In this document: positions 1 to 7,887 of the stretch, in pieces
Position numbering within the stretch: the stretch's first letter is position 1
Layout: the number at the start of each line of letters is the position of its first letter
NCBI GenBank assembly: GCA_903898755.1
Contig: CAIUGT010000116.1
Span: 1 to 33,835, forward strand
Origin: an uncultured bacterium
Lineage (GTDB): Bacteria; Planctomycetota; Phycisphaerae; Phycisphaerales; SM1A02
Direction of reading: 5' to 3'
DNA length: 33,835 bases
Position numbers and translations under genes: made by a program
Notes under the pieces: model-generated
Databases searched by the model: none
Told to the model about the DNA's origin: nothing
What the model saw: only the letters and a program-made list of their open reading frames with translations

Positions 1-1322
1 ATTTTCCAAAGCGACCCAGGACCGCGCTCGCCGCCATCAAATGAACACAATACAAGTTCGCCGTTGAGCATTTCACCAAAACTACTCCACAGATTTCCGC
101 TGCGATGAATGAGTTTTCGCGGCGTACCTAATTTGGAATCTTGACACCGAGCGCCCCAAATAATTCCATAGCCGTAGTCGGCGAAGAAATAAATGCCTTT
201 CAATTCTGGATATTTCGTGCCTCTATACACATAACCACCCGTCACACTGACCCCGTCGTTGTGTGAATACTCGAATACAGGTTCGATGTATGCGTCGCCA
301 AATTCGCCTTTCAGGCCCGAAGAAAATGAGTGCAAACCTTCGCGCATGTTCCAACCGTAATTGCCGCCCTTGACAATGACATCGATTTCCTCAAATTGAT
401 CTTGGCCGACATCACCAGCCCACAGCAATTTTGTTTCGCGATCAAAACTCATACGCCACACATTGCGAAGTCCAAACGCCCAAATTTCCTTGCGCGCTCC
501 CTTGGTTGAGAAAAATGGATTGTCGGAAGGAATTGTGTAAGGCGACTCCTTGGTGACATGGCTGACATCAATGCGAAGAATGGACGCAAGAAGTGTCCCC
601 ACATTTTGTCCGTTGCCGTGTGGATCATTGGCGGCGCCGCCGTCGCCCAGACTGAGATACAGCATTCCGTCGGGACCAAAAAGAACAGTACCGCCGTTGT
701 GGTTTGAATATGGCTGATCAACTTCCAGAATTTTTTTCTCGCTGTCCATATTGATGGTCTTGCGATCATCGCTCACGTGAAACTGACTCAGGATGGAGCG
801 CCGAGGATTTGTGGCGCAGTAATACAGATAGACAAATCCGTTGTCGGCGTACTGGGGATGGAAACAGATGGACAACAAACCCTCCTCATTATTTTTAGAA
901 TTGACTTCCTTGCGCATGTCAAGAAATACCGCGCCGGATTTCACCTGATCATTATTTTGATCAAGGCGAAGAATTCGACCGGCTTGTTCAACCACGTACA
1001 AATTGTTTGGTTCGCCCGGCGCTTGAACAACTTGAACTGGCCGACGCAATTCCACATTAGGAAATATTCGGACCAATTGAATTGCGGGAACACGCGCTGG
1101 TTCCTGCTGGGCGCTGGACGATTTTTCTACAGCGACGCTGCTAGAAGCAATGATTGGCGCAATGAATGTTTGCGCAAGTTGCTTGGCGTCTGTTTGAGCG
1201 AGTGTGATTGCAGTAAACGCCAGAAGCAAAGCAAAAAATACGAGCGCCTCACAGGTGTTGCTACGCGATGATTTATTGGGCGGCGCAAAATGGATCGTTG
1301 AAATCTTGGGCTTCGGTTGCAT
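1..1322 (-). CDS. PQQ-dependent soluble aldose sugar dehydrogenase, partial (C-terminus beyond left edge)
   Basis: The reading frame is open from an ATG at 1322 to the window edge, giving 440 residues without a stop; an in-frame TGA lies shortly upstream, so this ATG is the only one available. Residues 25-42 form a hydrophobic signal segment ending ITLA-Q, so the enzyme is probably exported. From about residue 85 it matches the six-bladed propeller of the glucose/sorbosone dehydrogenase family. SNHNGG at 206-211 carries the catalytic-type histidine (H208), followed by LSLGDGGAAND (calcium/PQQ region, 223-233), WAFGLRN (281-287), WAGDVGQ and GGNYGWN (319-325). The family oxidises aldose sugars using PQQ in the periplasm. 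I see no PQQ synthesis genes in the window, so the cofactor source is unknown. Family call is secure; the exact sugar is not. Confidence 0.9.
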   Translation of the reverse strand, partial: MQPKPKISTIHFAPPNKSSRSNTCEALVFFALLLAFTAITLAQTDAKQLAQTFIAPIIASSSVAVEKSSSAQQEPARVPAIQLVRIFPNVELRRPVQVVQAPGEPNNLYVVEQAGRILRLDQNNDQVKSGAVFLDMRKEVNSKNNEEGLLSICFHPQYADNGFVYLYYCATNPRRSILSQFHVSDDRKTINMDSEKKILEVDQPYSNHNGGTVLFGPDGMLYLSLGDGGAANDPHGNGQNVGTLLASILRIDVSHVTKESPYTIPSDNPFFSTKGARKEIWAFGLRNVWRMSFDRETKLLWAGDVGQDQFEEIDVIVKGGNYGWNMREGLHSFSSGLKGEFGDAYIEPVFEYSHNDGVSVTGGYVYRGTKYPELKGIYFFADYGYGIIWGARCQDSKLGTPRKLIHRSGNLWSSFGEMLNGELVLCSFDGGERGPGSLWK

Positions 1323-1398
1323 GGAAGACGAACTGTAGCCCGCGTTTTTGAATTGCGATGGGCCACGTCAATTCACGCAAATCCAAAAGTGCGTGTTA

Positions 1399-2940
1399 CT
1401 AAGAAGCCTTGAGCGGAGTATTTGTAGCGATAATCTGATCAAGTTTGGTGCGCGGAATTGAGAGAAACACTTTGCCAAACTCGGGATCGAAATGTCGGCC
1501 AAGACATTTTTCAATTTCAACCAAGACTTCGCCAACTTCGCGGGCCGGCCGATACACGCGGGCGCTGGTCATTGCGTCAAAACAATCCGCGATGCCAATA
1601 ATTCTGCCAAGAACCGAAATTTGGTCGCCAACTAATTTGCATGGGTAACCAGAACCGTCCCACTTTTCATGATGCTCAATGACCCCCGGCAACACCTGGA
1701 GCATTTGTGGAATGTCGCGCAAAATTCCATACCCAACTTCAGGATGAACTTGAATTTGCGCGAACTCCTCATCGGTTAAGCGCGCGGCTTTGCGAAGAAC
1801 CGCTTCGGGCACGCCAATTTTTCCAATGTCGTGCACGGTTCCACACAAGTGAGTTCGCTCAATCATGTCCGCGCCAAGATTCGCGGTCTCCGCGATCAAC
1901 TTTGCAAATGCAGCGACGCGGTCGGAATGACCGCGCGTGTATGGATCTTTGGCGTCGATTGCGGCAATAAGCGCATGCATGGTTCCGCCAAACATGAGCT
2001 GTTGCTCCATTGCGAAACGTTGCTCCATGCGAACACGTTGCTGATTTCCAAGGCTCTGCGCGGCCATGCGCGAGACAGCGCCAGCGATACTTGCAGTGAT
2101 TGCGAGCATGGCGTCATCGGACTGCTTTCGATCATCCAGATAAAGAAATCCAAATAGCATGCCCGACAATTCAACAGGTATGCAAATAGCGCAGCGCACA
2201 TCCATACCCTGCAAACTCATTGCAATTCCACCACCCTCAACGGCTTCATTAGCTTTGGCGACAACAGGTCCCTGGCGCGCTTGCCGAAGCATGGTGCGGC
2301 TCATGCGCGTCTTACCGCTTGGATCTTGAATATTGCCAACTTGCGCCAAAACTTCAACCGCCTCGCCTTGACCAGTGCTGCGCACAAACGCGACATTTTC
2401 AAATTGCGTGGATTTTGCCGCGGCATTCACCAACGCTTGATAAACCGACAATTCGTCCGTGGCCTTGTGAATGACCTCGCCGGATTCCAAGAGAAGCAAA
2501 AGTTGATTGTGCGCAAAGACCGCGGGAGCGGACAGATTAACGCGCTCAATGCGTGAATTCTCTTGTGAGTTTTCCTTACCACCAGACATCACAACTGTGC
2601 GTGACATATTGATGGGTGATTGTTGATCAATGAAATCAAAGTTCCATGGTGCAATTTCAATTTGATCACCATGGCACAATGCCATACTGCGGCCCATTGG
2701 CAAACGGACGCCATTGATAAATGTTCCGCCTGAGCTGCCTAGATCAGCAATGCGCCAACTTCCAGGTTCGTGAGCTGTTGGCGGAGTCCACTGCAACGAA
2801 GCGTGTTGACGACTGACCGCGCGATCAACCAAAACAATGCCGCAACTTTGTTCGCGACCAATCGAAATTGGTCCGGGCTGCACAAGTTGAAACTTGACAT
2901 CTTTGTTATCAGTAGGCGAGATGAGCCAAAAATCAGCCAT
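1399..2940 (-). CDS. FHA-GAF-HD-GYP signalling protein, probable cyclic-di-GMP phosphodiesterase
   Basis: A 513-residue cytoplasmic protein with three domains. Residues about 25-100 are an FHA domain, with SIGRE (26-30), SRQHAS (43-48) and DLGSSGGTFINGVRL (66-80), which binds phosphothreonine. Residues about 155-295 look like a GAF domain ending ISIPVE/FLYLDD-type strands. Residues 318-495 are an HD-GYP domain with HDIGK (H370, D371), the second histidine region VHPEVG (398-403), HHEKWDGSGYP (423-433) and IADCFDAM (450-457). HD-GYP enzymes hydrolyse cyclic di-GMP. The combination suggests that Ser/Thr-kinase phosphorylation of a partner, and perhaps a small ligand on GAF, controls c-di-GMP breakdown; that link is inference. 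All core HD-GYP residues appear intact. No kinase lies nearby. The ATG at 2940 is the natural start because the FHA domain begins close to it. Confidence 0.93.
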   Translation of the reverse strand: MADFWLISPTDNKDVKFQLVQPGPISIGREQSCGIVLVDRAVSRQHASLQWTPPTAHEPGSWRIADLGSSGGTFINGVRLPMGRSMALCHGDQIEIAPWNFDFIDQQSPINMSRTVVMSGGKENSQENSRIERVNLSAPAVFAHNQLLLLLESGEVIHKATDELSVYQALVNAAAKSTQFENVAFVRSTGQGEAVEVLAQVGNIQDPSGKTRMSRTMLRQARQGPVVAKANEAVEGGGIAMSLQGMDVRCAICIPVELSGMLFGFLYLDDRKQSDDAMLAITASIAGAVSRMAAQSLGNQQRVRMEQRFAMEQQLMFGGTMHALIAAIDAKDPYTRGHSDRVAAFAKLIAETANLGADMIERTHLCGTVHDIGKIGVPEAVLRKAARLTDEEFAQIQVHPEVGYGILRDIPQMLQVLPGVIEHHEKWDGSGYPCKLVGDQISVLGRIIGIADCFDAMTSARVYRPAREVGEVLVEIEKCLGRHFDPEFGKVFLSIPRTKLDQIIATNTPLKAS

Positions 2941-3022
2941 GAATTGAGGCTACACGATTTAGATTCGAAATCTAAACACAAGCTCCAAAATATTTCATGG
3001 CCACATTATTGAGAGCGCGCAA

Positions 3023-4162
3023 TTATTTTTTCAGCGGCGCGGCGACAAGCAAATCTTGGCGCGCGTTGACCGTACTACCTGGAATTGCTGGCAACCCAAG
3101 CAACATCAAACACGTATTGCCAGCTTCTGCGTTACGAATAGGTGGAAGTGGATTGTCGCTGAAGCGTTCATTGACGGCGGGACAATGTCGACTGGTTGTA
3201 TTGATGGAATAGAGATCCACCGGAGTTTGATTCACGCCGCTCCACACCACGAACGGAATTGTGAAATTCACCGGCGCATCTGGTTCAAGGTGGTTCAGGA
3301 ACGGAACTCCGCCCGCGTGATCGGCGGTCAACACAATTGCAACGCGACCTTTGAGAGTTGGCGAGTCGTTGATCTTGGACAAAATCAATCCAAGCGCATG
3401 ATCAATGTCGAGCAGTGCGTGCCGATATGGAGAACCGTCCGACAAATCCCAACCGGAAGCATGCCCGGCGAAATCAGATGGGGCCAAATGAAGAAACGTA
3501 AATGTTTTTTTGTTGCGATCACTGGCGCCCTGAATAAATGCCGCAAGTTGCTGCACCTGCTCCACTGGTTTGGGAGAGCAAACAAAACAATCAATTTTAT
3601 CTTTGCCGTAATTGGGAGCGAAAGTATCTGGGCCACCCGCGTCTTCGCCATAACTTTGCTCAAACAAGACAAATTTCCACTTGCCCGAGATCAGCGCGGT
3701 TTGCAATCCAGCGTCATGTGCGACATCAAAAACGCTGGAAATATAGTGGCCAGGCTTCAAATGCAAAGTTCCGCCCATTGTGCGCGATGGCGGATCCGTG
3801 TTTCCCACCCAACCGTGACCGAGTTCTCCCGCGACAAGTCGTCCCGTGATCATGCCAACATGATTTGGAAGCGTGATTGAAATGTCGGGATCGCAGCGTG
3901 CTTGCGCCGTCCACGCGCCTTGCGTGAGTTGCTTCATGGCGGGATGTTGATCGACAAGTGGCGGCAACATGGCCTCCGGTCGAAGACCGTCAACTGAAAT
4001 TAAAATGACATGATCAATGGAGGTTTCAGCAGGCGCTTGTGCCGCGGTTGAGGCGGCTGACTGGTTGAATGTAGAAAACAAAAATAGTGCAGCGACAAGA
4101 ATCGTCATGCTTGCGAGGAGCGACAACGACCACATGGAAATTTTTATATGCCTTCTTGTCAT
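3023..4162 (-). CDS. Membrane-anchored or exported type I phosphodiesterase / nucleotide pyrophosphatase (alkaline phosphatase superfamily)
   Basis: This 379-residue protein has one N-terminal hydrophobic segment at 11-33, a signal peptide or anchor, so the catalytic part is outside the cytoplasm. The alkaline-phosphatase fold is marked by ISVDGLRPE (55-63, metal ligand D58), SITLPNH (95-101, T97 as the likely nucleophile), APSDFAGH (227-234, D230 and H234), TADHAG (279-284, D281 and H282) and H291. The full two-metal ligand set of the NPP family is therefore present. Substrates may be nucleotides, phospholipids or other phosphodiesters and cannot be read from sequence. It is followed by the FHA-HD-GYP gene on the same strand, with about 80 bases between, and preceded by the tRNA-Ala terminator, so it probably has its own promoter. 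No good Shine-Dalgarno is visible. Confidence 0.85.
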   Translation of the reverse strand: MTRRHIKISMWSLSLLASMTILVAALFLFSTFNQSAASTAAQAPAETSIDHVILISVDGLRPEAMLPPLVDQHPAMKQLTQGAWTAQARCDPDISITLPNHVGMITGRLVAGELGHGWVGNTDPPSRTMGGTLHLKPGHYISSVFDVAHDAGLQTALISGKWKFVLFEQSYGEDAGGPDTFAPNYGKDKIDCFVCSPKPVEQVQQLAAFIQGASDRNKKTFTFLHLAPSDFAGHASGWDLSDGSPYRHALLDIDHALGLILSKINDSPTLKGRVAIVLTADHAGGVPFLNHLEPDAPVNFTIPFVVWSGVNQTPVDLYSINTTSRHCPAVNERFSDNPLPPIRNAEAGNTCLMLLGLPAIPGSTVNARQDLLVAAPLKK

Positions 4163-4261
4163 AATGACTTTGTGAAAAATTCGAAATACAAATCTAATTC
4201 AATTTTGTAAAGATCATATTGCGGAAGTTGTTCAACTCCTATATATGACCGGGGTGAATAA

Positions 4262-4300
4262 ACGAAAAACCCCGCCAACGTTGCGCGCAACGAAGACGGG
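4262..4300 (-). terminator. Rho-independent terminator after tRNA-Ala
   Basis: On the minus strand an outer stem ACCCCG/CGGGGT (4295-4300 with 4267-4272) encloses the perfect inner palindrome CGTTGCGCGCAACG and is followed by a run of five T (4263-4267). It starts about 10 bases beyond the tRNA 3' end and separates the tRNA from the downstream phosphodiesterase gene. Confidence 0.85.
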
Positions 4301-4309
4301 GTGTCGTAG

Positions 4310-4382
4310 TGGACCTGATCGGGATCGAACCGACCGCCTCTTCCATGCCATGGAAGCGCTCTACCAAATGAGCTACAGGCCC
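4310..4382 (-). tRNA. tRNA-Ala (anticodon GGC)
   Basis: The minus strand folds as a complete 73-base cloverleaf: acceptor GGGCCTG/CAGGTCC, D-stem GCTC/GAGC, anticodon stem CTTCC/GGAAG around loop ATGGCAT (anticodon GGC), five-base variable loop, T-arm GTCGG-TTCGATC-CCGAT, and discriminator A. The third acceptor pair is G3:U70, the known identity signal for alanyl-tRNA synthetase, which supports the assignment independently of the anticodon. The CCA end is not encoded (CTA follows), so it must be added after transcription. It decodes GCC and GCU alanine codons. Confidence 0.97.
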
Positions 4383-4543
4383 AGTCATAAATATGTTCCA
4401 ACCAAACACCTTTCGCTGGCAATTACTAAACCAACTTCAAGGTTGAGCAGTGTACCTAGGGCGCTGATTTTTGCGCAAGCGTTGCGGACTGGTGCGTCAA
4501 TCGCTTGTCCCAAAAAAGGCGATAGAAAAATTTGCGTGGCCGA

Positions 4544-4870
4544 TTAAATCGCGTTGATGGCTTCAGTGAGGGCGGCTTTTGAAACCAAACCGTTCCACTT
4601 TTTGACGATCGCGCCCTGCTTGAAAAGAAAAACAGTTGGAATACTTTGAATGCCATACTGCATGGCGATATTGCGATGGTGATCAATGTCCACCTTGCCA
4701 ACCTTCAATTTGCCTTTTGTTTCTTCCGCGATTTGATCAATGGTTGGCCCAAGCATGCGACAGGGTTGGCACCATTCTGCCCAAAAATCAACAAGCACTG
4801 GAACGGCGCTCTTCAAAACTTCGGCGTCAAAATTTGCGTCAGTGAATTCAAGTGTGTTTGGGCTTGCCAT
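4544..4870 (-). CDS. trxA: Thioredoxin with a CQPC active site
   Basis: A 108-residue protein, the normal thioredoxin length. The frame extends much further upstream, but the ATG at 4870 has AAGGA a few bases before it and gives the family-typical start, so I chose it. Key features are DFWAEWCQPCRMLGP (28-42; W33, C34, C37), D26-type buried acid region VLVDF, and the cis-proline loop QSIPT with P78. The active site reads C-Q-P-C where classical thioredoxins have C-G-P-C; the residue between the cysteines tunes redox potential. It reduces protein disulfides in the cytoplasm and could serve thioredoxin-dependent peroxidases such as the one at 9192, although that protein is exported. folP lies 85 bases upstream on the same strand. 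Confidence 0.95.
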   Translation of the reverse strand: MASPNTLEFTDANFDAEVLKSAVPVLVDFWAEWCQPCRMLGPTIDQIAEETKGKLKVGKVDIDHHRNIAMQYGIQSIPTVFLFKQGAIVKKWNGLVSKAALTEAINAI

Positions 4871-4955
4871 ATGTTCCTTCTCAACTGTGGACGATGTGTC
4901 CAAAAAAATTACTGCTTCCAACGCCGGCGGACCTTCCGTGGACGATGACCAAATA

Positions 4956-5840
4956 CTAGCAAGCACAACACGCGGCGGAAATGCGCAGCAATTGTCCGTG
5001 TTCCGACACATCATGCGCGCGCACAATGGCGGCGCCGTGACCAATGGCAATTCCCGCCGCGGCCAGCGAGGCGGGCAATCGTTCGCTGGGTTGATTGCCG
5101 CCACACGCGGCGCCCAAAAAACTTTTACGACTCAGGCTGATCATGACTGGAAATCCTGTGGCGGTCATTTGGTTCAGGCGTTGAAGCAGTTCGAAATTCT
5201 GCTCGACCGTTTTTCCAAAGCCAAAGCCTGGATCAATGACAATATGTTCGCGCGCCACACCACATGCGTTGGCGCGCTCCGCAAGGAGCAAAAGTTTCTC
5301 AAGCACTTCGCGCGCAACATTGGTGTAACTCGGCGGAGAAAGATATTGATCGCTGTATTGATCTTGGCCGGGCGCGCAAAGGCGATGCATTAAAATAAGA
5401 CCTGCGCCGTATTTGGCCGCGACACGACAAATTTCCGGGTCTTCCTCGCCCCCGCTCACATCGTTCACAACATTTGCGCCAGCATCAAGAGCCGCCACCG
5501 CCACCTGACTGAGCGTAGTGTCCACGCTGATTGGAATTGCGCTGTGTTGACGAAGCGCGCGAATCACGGGCTGAATACGGCGAATTTGCTCCGTGGCCGA
5601 AACGCGCGCGGCGCCGGGGCGCGTGCTTTCACCACCAATGTCGAGCATATCGGCGCCTTGTTCAATCATGCGTTTGCCATGTGCAATAGCTTGCTCGACG
5701 GTGGCGAATTGGCCGCCGTCAGAAAAGGAATCTGGCGTGCAGTTGAGAATGCCCGCAAGCAAGGGCCGCGCTGCGAACGACAACGGCGCGTGATTGGCGA
5801 TACGCCACGGCGACAAAGATGCTCTGTGAATATGCGTCAC
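4956..5840 (-). CDS. folP: Dihydropteroate synthase
   Basis: A 294-residue protein that joins 7,8-dihydropterin pyrophosphate to p-aminobenzoate in folate synthesis (cytoplasm). All family motifs are present: GILNCTPDSFSDGG (30-43), DIGGESTRPG (67-76), SVDTT (105-109), VNDVSGG (125-131), LMHR (150-153), DPGFGFGK (203-210), SLSRKSFLG (235-243) and the end motif VRAHDV (273-278). The start ATG overlaps the stop of the upstream gene by the four bases ATGA, which indicates translational coupling with the exported protein at 5837. trxA follows on the same strand. Folate supplies one-carbon units; phenylalanine hydroxylase at 19146 uses a related pterin but not the product of this enzyme. Confidence 0.97.
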   Translation of the reverse strand: MTHIHRASLSPWRIANHAPLSFAARPLLAGILNCTPDSFSDGGQFATVEQAIAHGKRMIEQGADMLDIGGESTRPGAARVSATEQIRRIQPVIRALRQHSAIPISVDTTLSQVAVAALDAGANVVNDVSGGEEDPEICRVAAKYGAGLILMHRLCAPGQDQYSDQYLSPPSYTNVAREVLEKLLLLAERANACGVAREHIVIDPGFGFGKTVEQNFELLQRLNQMTATGFPVMISLSRKSFLGAACGGNQPSERLPASLAAAGIAIGHGAAIVRAHDVSEHGQLLRISAACCAC

Positions 5841-7753
5841 GGATTTTTTGTTGCGGGTGTTGTTGGATTGGAAGTGTTTGGAGCAGATTTGGGCGCCGAT
5901 ACGTTTGGAGATTCTTGATTTGCATCGTTGGTCGACGCCGCATCGCGCTGATCGTTTTGGTCTTCTTGCTGCGCTTCTTTGCGATCCGCGTACGCCGCCA
6001 CAACGACGCCAATGACATTGGTTGGAATCATGGTCGAGGTTTCAATTTTCGAGCCATCAACCGAAAGCGCGAAAGCGATTGGTTCCAAATCTGGGGGAGC
6101 GTCTGGAATTTCCATGCCGCCGATAGGAAACGCATTGGCCGCTTGTCGAACAACATTCAGCAGCGAGCCAACTCCAACAAATGCAAGCGCGTCTGGCTTG
6201 GGCATCATCCAACCGCGAAGCGCCGTAAGAACCGCGTCGCTTTCAAGCGAACTTGTACCCGTGGCGCAATTCGCCGCTTTTTCAATCACATCGGGCCGTT
6301 GACTGAAAGTGACAAACACGCCATCGGGAAATGTTTTCACGAAACCGTTTGGTCCCTTTGGTCCATACATCAATGAGCGAACAATTCGTTCCATGGGATT
6401 ACTTTTGCGGACAGGCTGACCGTTCTTGGGAAGCGGAATATCTTTGATGGCGTACGCGTCTGTGGAAATTCCGTTTTTCAACACACGATCTTTTTCCCAT
6501 GTCGCATCGCGCTTCTGCCCATCGACCTCGCCTGAAAGAGAAAGCATCCACTGCTCCAAAACAGATTTTGCTTTTGCGCTGTCAGCGGTGGCGATCCACA
6601 ACATGGCCTCGTTCAGAAGCCCGCCGCCAACCACTCCCAACTTGCTGGGGTAAATTGCGAACTGAATTGCGCTGGCCACGTTTTTATTTTGTTCAACCCA
6701 CGCAGGAACTTGCTCGCCGCCAGGAACCTGCGCCGCAAGATCCAGAAACGCCTGCGTTCCACCAAGTCCCGCCATGTCCGCGGATACGGCGACCACAAAA
6801 GGGCCGCGCGGCAAACGATTGAGATTTGCGCCGGTATGCACGCCACCACGCGCGGATTTTCCCAACTCGCTTGCGGGATCAAGCACCGCGTATGTGCGAA
6901 CCAATACCCCAAGCGGATCAACATCTATACTTGTGACTCCGTCAGTCAATCCTTCCATGAGTTTTGCAACGCGATCACGCGAAGATTTTTGCTGGTCAAA
7001 TTTTGTTTCGGCCTTGGAATCAGGATTGGAAATATTTTTTTCGTTTGGCTTAGCGGTTGCGCCCTCCATTGCCTCTGCCGTTTGCTGACCCGCGTTACGA
7101 ATGTCGGCAAGAGATTGCGGCCCCGCCCATAAACCAATATCGCCATCGCACAAAATGGAAAAACCCCGCTCACCCAAGCGCTTTTTTAAACGCTCCACAA
7201 GTCCTGGCTTGCCCACATACGAACGCGCAAGATCCGCGTTTTGACTCACAACCACCCAGCCATCAATACCTTTTGCATAGACCGTTTTTCCACGCCACGC
7301 AAATGCGTCAGGCGCCGTCGCTGGAGTCGCCTCAAAATTGGCTTGAAGAAATTGAGCGCTGTCCGTTGTTGGAATCAGCGCGCACCACTGCAGCGATTGA
7401 TCCGCGGCAACAACAAACCACGCTACAAATGCGCCGCGGTCATTCATGCCTGGGCCAACACCAAGTTGGCTCTTGAGCAAATCCAGCGGCTTCATTTCAG
7501 TCAAAGCCTGCATGCGTTGAAGTTTTGCCGCGAGCTCGCCCATATCCTCGCCAAGTGATTGAGCGTCGGGAACAACCGCAAGACTGACCGCGTCCACTGG
7601 CGCCATGTCGATTGCCTTCATGAACGCAGCGTCACCTGGCGTGCGCCGAACAGCCGCTTGGTCTTGTGCGTTTGATTGCGAAGCGAAACATGCAATACAC
7701 ATAGTGGCGGTGACAACAGACATGATCTTTTGAAATTGCGCTGCGTGGTGCAT
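5837..7753 (-). CDS. Large exported protein of unknown function, coupled to folP
   Basis: I do not recognise this 638-residue protein. Residues 8-29 form a signal peptide ending QSNA-QDQ; an internal ATG at residue 11 (7723) is an alternative start. The mature part has alternating hydrophobic strands and helices with several segments of the type PFVVAVSADMAGLG and VFVTFSQRPDV, which resembles the all-purpose DUF3352-like exported proteins seen in planctomycetes, but this is a weak impression. No catalytic motif stands out. Residues about 220-255 are a charged, low-complexity linker rich in K, N and E, and the last 50 residues are rich in D, Q, N, S and P. Its stop overlaps the folP start by four bases. 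Cell location is probably periplasmic. Confidence 0.7.
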   Translation of the reverse strand: MHHAAQFQKIMSVVTATMCIACFASQSNAQDQAAVRRTPGDAAFMKAIDMAPVDAVSLAVVPDAQSLGEDMGELAAKLQRMQALTEMKPLDLLKSQLGVGPGMNDRGAFVAWFVVAADQSLQWCALIPTTDSAQFLQANFEATPATAPDAFAWRGKTVYAKGIDGWVVVSQNADLARSYVGKPGLVERLKKRLGERGFSILCDGDIGLWAGPQSLADIRNAGQQTAEAMEGATAKPNEKNISNPDSKAETKFDQQKSSRDRVAKLMEGLTDGVTSIDVDPLGVLVRTYAVLDPASELGKSARGGVHTGANLNRLPRGPFVVAVSADMAGLGGTQAFLDLAAQVPGGEQVPAWVEQNKNVASAIQFAIYPSKLGVVGGGLLNEAMLWIATADSAKAKSVLEQWMLSLSGEVDGQKRDATWEKDRVLKNGISTDAYAIKDIPLPKNGQPVRKSNPMERIVRSLMYGPKGPNGFVKTFPDGVFVTFSQRPDVIEKAANCATGTSSLESDAVLTALRGWMMPKPDALAFVGVGSLLNVVRQAANAFPIGGMEIPDAPPDLEPIAFALSVDGSKIETSTMIPTNVIGVVVAAYADRKEAQQEDQNDQRDAASTNDANQESPNVSAPKSAPNTSNPTTPATKNP

Positions 7754-7887
7754 GAGAATCTTTCAGGCGAATTGAGGTGCGGATTTAAATCAGAAACGAG
7801 ATGCAATGTGGATCGAGTCGCAGGCCGCGCGAAAAAATTGTTGCCGCGACCCTGTATGAAACCTTGTGAAACAACTACTGTACGGGA

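Noticed and set aside
1127-1366. Minus-strand frame of 79 codons over the start of the sugar dehydrogenase gene
   Set aside because: The correct frame (ATG 1322) gives a signal peptide and PQQ propeller motifs; this one is out of frame and has none.
4887-4947. Two copies of GTGGACGATG 51 bases apart between trxA and folP
   Set aside because: Only two ten-base copies, without symmetry or known meaning; chance cannot be excluded.
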